Part shown: piece after piece, positions 31,794-36,083 of the stretch
How the letters are laid out: each line of letters begins with the position of its first letter
Numbering within the stretch: position 1 is the stretch's first letter
Source: Candidatus Enterocloster faecavium
GTDB lineage: Bacteria; Bacillota; Clostridia; Lachnospirales; Lachnospiraceae
Direction of reading: 5' to 3'
NCBI GenBank assembly: GCA_019118585.1
Contig: DWYS01000084.1
Coordinates: 1 to 36,083, forward strand
Length of the DNA: 36,083 bases
Made by a program: the position numbers and the translations under genes
Notes under the pieces: generated by a model
Database searches by the model: none
What the model was told of the DNA's origin: nothing
Seen by the model: the letters and a program-made list of their open reading frames with translations, nothing else

Positions 31794-33251
31794 TTACTGA
31801 CGGCGCCAGCCGGGATAATACTTATTTTTTAGAGTTCCTCCGTTTCCTCTGGCCCAGCCCAGAGGAAATCCTCCTGCCAGCACCAGCACCCATCCACTGA
31901 AATCCCCTTCCTCATGGGTGAGAGGAAGGGTTTCTCCTTTCAGATAACGCAGAATACGCTGATCTGTCCAATCCAGATTCAGAATATGAGGGGCAGCCTC
32001 CGGATCCAAAGTCATTGCCAGCGCCTGGGAGGGCTCAAATCTTCCCTCCTTCAAACTGCCCGCGTGAAGACCGGTCCGCAGAAAACGCAGGGATTTCCAG
32101 GAGGGCATCTCTTCAGGGAGCAGGTAAACTTCCCCGCTGCTGCGGGCTACTGCCTGCTTAGAGGACGCTCTGCCTCCCGGTTTTCCTCTTTTTTCCTCCT
32201 TCTCTATCACCCGCAGTCTCTGAGTCTGCCCGGCAAATGCAGGAATCCGGGAAAGGAAATCCAGAGCTTGTGCATCACGGCACGGAGTGCCGGGAAAATC
32301 CTGCGTTTCCCCTTCCATCCCGGCGGTTAAATGTTCCTCTGAAGACTCCTGCCCATTCTTCCGGACCATGGCAAGGAAATGTCCTTCTCCTTCCAGCCGA
32401 TGAGGAAACAGGCGGAGGGTTCCCGGAAGAACAGGGCTGTCCATACTGCGGGGAACCAGGTCAGGATCCAGAGGGACCAGACAAAGCTCAGGAACCTTCT
32501 TTAACAGTTCTATGACAGAGCCCTCATCCTCCAGGGGTGAAAAAGTGCAGGTGGAGTAAAGGAGAAGGCCGCCGGGGCGGAGCATCCGCGCTGCCTGGAG
32601 AAGAATTTCCCGCTGGATGGGAGCATAAAAGGAAGGGCCTTTCGCCATCCAGTCCTTCACCATATCCGGCTCCCGCCGGAACATTCCCTCTCCGGAGCAT
32701 GGGGCATCCACCAGGATGCGGTCAAACCAGCCTGTCCATTTCCGGGCCAGCTTTGCAGGCTCCTCCGCTGTTACACAGATATTGGAGGCTCCCGCCAGCT
32801 CCAGATTTTTTAAGAGTCCCCTGGCACGGGATGAACTGATATCATTGGAAACCAGAAGGCCCTTTCCCTTCAGCCTTGCCGCCAGCTGGGTGCTTTTTCC
32901 GCCGGGAGCCGCACATAGATCCAGAACCCGCTGTCCGGGCTCCACCGGCAGAACGGCTGCCGGCGCCATGGCACTGGGCTCCTGCAGATAAAAAAGCCCT
33001 GCGCTGTAGGCGGGATGAAGAGCCGGCCGAAGTTCGCTGCTGTCATAGTAATAGCTGCCCTCCGCCCAGGGCACCGGCGTCAGGTTCCAGGGCAGAAGTT
33101 GAGTAAGCCTGCTGCCGGAAATTTTCAGCCCGTTCGCCCGAAGGCCTGAGCGGGGCTGCTGTTCAAAGCTGGCAAGATAATCCTTATATTCATCCCCCAG
33201 CAGCTCTTTCATTTCATTTAAAAATGCCTCCGGCAAAAAAGCGGTATTCAT
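31794..33251 (-). CDS. RsmF/NOL1-NOP2-sun family rRNA m5C methyltransferase
   Basis: 485 residues. Rossmann methyltransferase with SAM loop DLCAAPGGKS (111-120), the DAPCSGEGMFRR motif with C185 and the catalytic Cys235 in STCTFSPLEDEG. The C-terminal part (about 300-485) corresponds to the RsmF RNA-binding extension (RNA-binding PUA-like end with GWVLVLAGGFPLGWARG). The ATG at 33251 follows AGGAGAGG; longer frame to 33296 lacks a site. First of five co-directional genes, four of them enzymes and three acting on rRNA. Confidence 0.93.
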   Translation of the reverse strand: MNTAFLPEAFLNEMKELLGDEYKDYLASFEQQPRSGLRANGLKISGSRLTQLLPWNLTPVPWAEGSYYYDSSELRPALHPAYSAGLFYLQEPSAMAPAAVLPVEPGQRVLDLCAAPGGKSTQLAARLKGKGLLVSNDISSSRARGLLKNLELAGASNICVTAEEPAKLARKWTGWFDRILVDAPCSGEGMFRREPDMVKDWMAKGPSFYAPIQREILLQAARMLRPGGLLLYSTCTFSPLEDEGSVIELLKKVPELCLVPLDPDLVPRSMDSPVLPGTLRLFPHRLEGEGHFLAMVRKNGQESSEEHLTAGMEGETQDFPGTPCRDAQALDFLSRIPAFAGQTQRLRVIEKEEKRGKPGGRASSKQAVARSSGEVYLLPEEMPSWKSLRFLRTGLHAGSLKEGRFEPSQALAMTLDPEAAPHILNLDWTDQRILRYLKGETLPLTHEEGDFSGWVLVLAGGFPLGWARGNGGTLKNKYYPGWRRQ

Positions 33252-33327
33252 CCCTATCCTCTCCTCTTTCGTTCCATCGGTTGAAGTGTAACACATTTTC
33301 CTTCAAAATAACAGTTTTTTCTTTGGT

Positions 33328-34149
33328 CTAGTACCAGTAGGACAGACGCCTTTTTTCCAGATAACGCAGCAGCCAGTAGGGATTGATGCTCATTTCATCA
33401 TAATGACTGGTTTTTAAATAGATTCCAAGGTGAAGGTGAACCGGAAACTGGCCGGTGGTGCCCTCCGGACCGTAGCCGCTGTCCCCCATATATCCAATCA
33501 GCTCCCCGGCTCTTACCGTATCTCCTTCTGCCCATTCACGGGAATAACGGTCCAGATGGGCATAATAGAAATACACGCCGCCCGGGCTTCGGATTCCAAG
33601 GCGCCGTCCTCCAAGCTTCAGCCAGCCCGATTTTTCAATGGTCCCATCACTGATGCTGACAACGGGATAAAATCCGGCTGGACAGTCTGTGCCCATCAGA
33701 TCACATCCCTCGTGCCCGCGCTGTTCTTCCTGTTGGTTTTCTGCTGGAAAGTCTCTGGCCTCCATCCATCCGTCCTCGTATTGAATATCCGGCGTCTGGG
33801 GATTCAGGCTGGCAGGGACAGGAAACCACTTCAAATCATCAAAAACCTGATGATATGCCCGGCACAGCCTGCCGTAATCCGATGGACGCCGGCTCAGAAG
33901 CAGGGAGTCATCATAGTTCGCTTCCTCTTGCTTCAGCCCTCTCAGATCATAATCATTCTGGATCATCAGAGCAGCAACCTGCTGACCGTCCAGGCTCTCC
34001 CAGGAACTGACCGCCTCCCCCAGCTCCATGGCCCGAAACTCGCTGCTCTCCCAGGTATCTGGCCCAAGCTGATAAAAATCCGGATTTTCCGTCAGATACC
34101 GGGTCACGACCCCCTGAAAAAGGGCAAGGACCAGAAGAATCCATATCAT
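33328..34149 (-). CDS. M23-family peptidase-like membrane protein
   Basis: 273 residues with a short N-terminal hydrophobic segment (about 1-16, anchor or signal). The C-terminal LytM/M23 domain holds the zinc ligands H146 and D150 (HEGCD) and H240 in HLHLG, with catalytic H198 (YYAHLD) and H238. The fold cuts peptidoglycan cross-bridges or, in spore formers, acts in engulfment (SpoIIQ-like). The region 20-140 has no recognised domain. The ribosome site is weak, so the start is uncertain. Divergent from ylbJ by 53 bases, which supports a sporulation link but does not prove it. Confidence 0.85.
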   Translation of the reverse strand: MIWILLVLALFQGVVTRYLTENPDFYQLGPDTWESSEFRAMELGEAVSSWESLDGQQVAALMIQNDYDLRGLKQEEANYDDSLLLSRRPSDYGRLCRAYHQVFDDLKWFPVPASLNPQTPDIQYEDGWMEARDFPAENQQEEQRGHEGCDLMGTDCPAGFYPVVSISDGTIEKSGWLKLGGRRLGIRSPGGVYFYYAHLDRYSREWAEGDTVRAGELIGYMGDSGYGPEGTTGQFPVHLHLGIYLKTSHYDEMSINPYWLLRYLEKRRLSYWY

Positions 34150-34202
34150 AGCACTGTCTGCCCCGCCATATATTAGTTGTAAACTATTGTATTCAGGTAA
34201 CT

Positions 34203-35132
34203 ATGAAAAAATCCATTGGACCCATGGCAGCTGTTCTGTGCCTGATCTTACTGCTGCTGAATCCTGCCACGGCTGCCGCCGGAGCAGCCAGAGGCCTGGC
34301 TCTCTGGGGCCAGGCGGTAGTTCCCGTCCTGCTGCCGTTTATGCTCTGCACCGGAGCGGTGGTGGGCTTTCAGGCCACAGACCTCCTGGTCCGGCCGGCA
34401 GCTCCTCTGTTTAAGCGTCTGCTGGGCCTGTCAAAAGAGGGCTCCTTTGTTATGCTCTGCGGGCTTCTCTGCGGATACCCCATGGGAGCCAAGCTGGACG
34501 GGGAATTTCTGAAAGACCGCCGCATATCCGCTCAGGAGGCCCGGTACCTTCTGGCAATCTGCAATCACCCCAGCCCCATGTTCCTGCTTGGATATACCGC
34601 AGGCCAGCTTGCGGATGCAGGAGCGCCGGATTTTGGCCCTGCTCTCCTGGCAGCTCTGTATCTGCCGGTGCTGTTTCTGGCTGTCCGGGCAGGAAAACGG
34701 TACCGGCATTTTGAAGTTCAGCTGTCTGCTGCACAGTTAGATCCTACTGTCCGATCAGAACAGCCCTCTTTCTCCTTTGATGCTCATATGATGAGCTCAT
34801 TTGAAACCATGGTGCGAATCGGCGGATATATCATGCTCTTTTCCATTGCAGCCGCTTATCTGGAAAAACTCGGACTACCCTCAGCCATATCCGCTGTACT
34901 GATTGCATTTCTGGAGATTACCACCGGAATCCGCTCCCTGTGCAGCACCTTCCCATCCAACAGCTGCCTGGTACTGACCGCCGCAGCCTGTGCCTTCGGC
35001 GGTCTTTCAGGAATTTTCCAAACAAAAAGCGTACTAAAAAATCCCGAACTCTCGATTCGGGATTATATACAGTGGAAATGCCTCCACAGCGCCCTTTCCG
35101 CACTGATGATGGCCTTCTTTGTGTATCTTTGA
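34203..35132 (+). CDS. ylbJ: Sporulation integral membrane protein YlbJ-like
   Basis: 309 residues with about eight membrane segments and two gate-like (nucleoside-recognition) halves. The motif GLLCGYPMGAKLDGEFLKDRRIS and AICNHPSPMFLLGY are typical of YlbJ, which is needed for proper spore coat/cortex steps in B. subtilis. In many Firmicutes it neighbours coaD, as here. Ribosome site is poor (AGG only). The stop TGA abuts the stop of the convergent coiled-coil gene, and the last 30 codons contain that gene's terminator. Confidence 0.9.
   Translation: MKKSIGPMAAVLCLILLLLNPATAAAGAARGLALWGQAVVPVLLPFMLCTGAVVGFQATDLLVRPAAPLFKRLLGLSKEGSFVMLCGLLCGYPMGAKLDGEFLKDRRISAQEARYLLAICNHPSPMFLLGYTAGQLADAGAPDFGPALLAALYLPVLFLAVRAGKRYRHFEVQLSAAQLDPTVRSEQPSFSFDAHMMSSFETMVRIGGYIMLFSIAAAYLEKLGLPSAISAVLIAFLEITTGIRSLCSTFPSNSCLVLTAAACAFGGLSGIFQTKSVLKNPELSIRDYIQWKCLHSALSALMMAFFVYL
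35036..35064 (-). terminator. Rho-independent terminator of the coaD operon, inside ylbJ
   Basis: Minus strand: AATCCCGAA (35064-35056) pairs with TTCGGGATT (35048-35040) around a seven-base loop, and the stem runs into TTTTTT (35041-35036). It lies about 70 bases past the stop of the coiled-coil gene, within the ylbJ coding sequence. Confidence 0.82.
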
Positions 35133-35768
35133 CTACTTCTGTTCCTCCTGCTGCTGAGGCTGGCTCTGCTCCTCCTGCTGTTCTTCTGAACGCGTCAGTC
35201 CTCCTGCCAGCTCCTTGCGGTTGGAAGATACAATATCATAGCTGGACTGTAGAGAATTCATCAGTGAGTCAAAGCGGCCTCTGGCCCCCTCCATAGTATG
35301 ATTGATGATCGTCTGAAGGCTGTTCAGCATATCATCCGTATACTGGATGGAGCCCTGGCGGATCGCATTTGCATCATTGACTGCCTGGTCTACAATGGAC
35401 TGAGCCTGCATGTTGGCCTGCTCTACTACCTCATTGGCATGGGCATAAGCTCTCTGCATGATTTCGTGCTCGTTGACCATCTCGCTGGTCTGAGCATTGG
35501 CCTCAGCTACCATGGAATCCGCCTGCTTTTTTGCGTCAGACATAATCGCATCTGCCTGAGCCTGGGCTTCTCCCAAAATAGTATCCTGCTGGCTGATGAT
35601 CTTCTGGTATTTTTTGATTTCATCGGGAATACGCAGGCGCAGCTCTACCAACAGCTCCTCCAGTTCCTCCTTATTGACAATAATCTTTGTATTGGACAAA
35701 GCCTGGTATTTGCAGGAATCTATGTACTCCTCGATCTCACTGATCAACTGCTCAATTCTGCTCATCAT
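35133..35768 (-). CDS. Coiled-coil protein of clostridial coaD operon (ATPase-like/DivIVA-like)
   Basis: 211 residues, almost entirely helical: an N-terminal globular part (about 1-60), an Ala/Gln/Glu-rich coiled coil (about 62-150) with the pattern of ATP synthase subunit b or DivIVA-type proteins, and a Gln/Glu-rich tail. No nucleotide-binding motif is seen, so the ATPase label commonly attached to such proteins is not supported. Occurs beside coaD and ylbJ in Lachnospiraceae-type genomes as far as I recall; function unknown. GAGGAG precedes the double ATG at 35768/35765. Confidence 0.75.
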   Translation of the reverse strand: MMSRIEQLISEIEEYIDSCKYQALSNTKIIVNKEELEELLVELRLRIPDEIKKYQKIISQQDTILGEAQAQADAIMSDAKKQADSMVAEANAQTSEMVNEHEIMQRAYAHANEVVEQANMQAQSIVDQAVNDANAIRQGSIQYTDDMLNSLQTIINHTMEGARGRFDSLMNSLQSSYDIVSSNRKELAGGLTRSEEQQEEQSQPQQQEEQK

Positions 35769-35793
35769 TTCCCTATCTCCTCATTTCCTGACT

Positions 35794-36083
35794 CTATTGA
35801 TTGAAAAGCTTCCGCTTCATCTGTTCCGCCACATATGGATGGACAAAAGCTGTGATATCGCCTCCGCCTGCTGCAATCTCCTTTACAATGCTGGAACTCA
35901 AATAAGAATAGCGAAGATTGGTGGTTAAAAACAGGGTATCCACCTCAGGCGCCATCACACGGTTCGTCTGGGCCATCTGAAGTTCATACTCAAAATCCGT
36001 AATAGCCCGCAGGCCTCTCACAATAATCTGCGCATGATTCTGACGTACAAAATCGATCAGAAGGCCGGCGAAGGACTGAACCT
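35794..36083 (-). CDS. coaD: Phosphopantetheine adenylyltransferase, 3' part
   Basis: The last 96 or so residues of CoaD, which makes dephospho-CoA from phosphopantetheine and ATP. The 5' part lies beyond the window: the frame is open to the last base ([15 protein letters not shown]...). Motifs: [43 protein letters not shown] and [11 protein letters not shown]. Twenty-five bases upstream of the coiled-coil gene. Confidence 0.95.
   Translation of the reverse strand, partial: VQSFAGLLIDFVRQNHAQIIVRGLRAITDFEYELQMAQTNRVMAPEVDTLFLTTNLRYSYLSSSIVKEIAAGGGDITAFVHPYVAEQMKRKLFNQ

Noticed and set aside
1..36083. CRISPR arrays, tRNA, rRNA, insertion sequences, phage genes
   Set aside because: No regularly spaced repeats, no tRNA-like cloverleaf or rRNA sequence noticed, and no transposase, integrase or phage protein among the real reading frames.

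Overview
This window looks like a chromosomal piece of an anaerobic, spore-forming Firmicute of the class Clostridia, most likely a Lachnospiraceae-type genome of moderate to high GC. The grounds are AGGAGG-type ribosome sites before almost every gene, a short-form HisG paired with HisZ, RecU-type resolvase, the sporulation membrane protein YlbJ next to coaD, a CD3324-family gene, and molybdenum hydroxylase maturation genes. No genus can be named from the sequence alone. No transposase, integrase, CRISPR array, rRNA or tRNA was recognised.

Layout. 1-271: AT-rich leader with a strong hairpin terminator and the iadA promoter. 272-2925 (+): iadA (isoaspartyl dipeptidase) and a YfcC/DcuC-type permease, ended by a 14-bp-stem terminator. 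3010-8430 (-): a surface/polyphosphate-like module made of a response regulator, a histidine kinase, a VTC-domain protein, a DUF4956 membrane protein and a large beta-helix lipoprotein. The promoters of the regulator gene and of the VTC gene carry the same 11-bp-spaced TTCAA direct repeat, so the two-component system probably controls itself and this operon. 8507-16834 (-): one long molybdenum operon in the order moeA-like, moaC, moaA, MOSC-Mog fusion, modA, modB, modC, a MobA-like/ModE fusion, xdhC. It starts from a promoter whose initial transcribed region holds a ModE-box-like palindrome. It supplies molybdate uptake and cofactor assembly, and XdhC points to a xanthine-dehydrogenase-type hydroxylase encoded elsewhere.

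17006-18244 (-): pepT. 18321-24270 (-): his operon hisZ-hisG-hisD-hisB-hisA-hisIE from a consensus promoter; hisIE carries an extra N-terminal HisF-like barrel that has lost the usual catalytic aspartates, and hisF and hisH are not in the window. 24373-26113 (-): trpS, a strong terminator, then recU. 26184-28504: a more AT-rich accessory stretch with a GrpB-family protein, gene remnants, a DUF1062 zinc-ribbon protein, a CD3324 HTH protein and a possible nine-codon leader ORF.

28501-33251 (-): a tight housekeeping run (RsmF-like rRNA methyltransferase, RsuA-type pseudouridine synthase, HAD phosphatase, SDR, RluA-family pseudouridine synthase). 33328-36083: M23 peptidase (-), YlbJ (+), and converging on it a coiled-coil protein and the 3' part of coaD (-), whose terminator lies inside the ylbJ coding sequence.

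The best candidates for something under-described are the VTC-DUF4956-lipoprotein module with its dedicated two-component system, and the self-contained Mo operon whose ModE-like DNA-binding domain is attached to a degenerate nucleotidyltransferase rather than to molybdate-binding domains.
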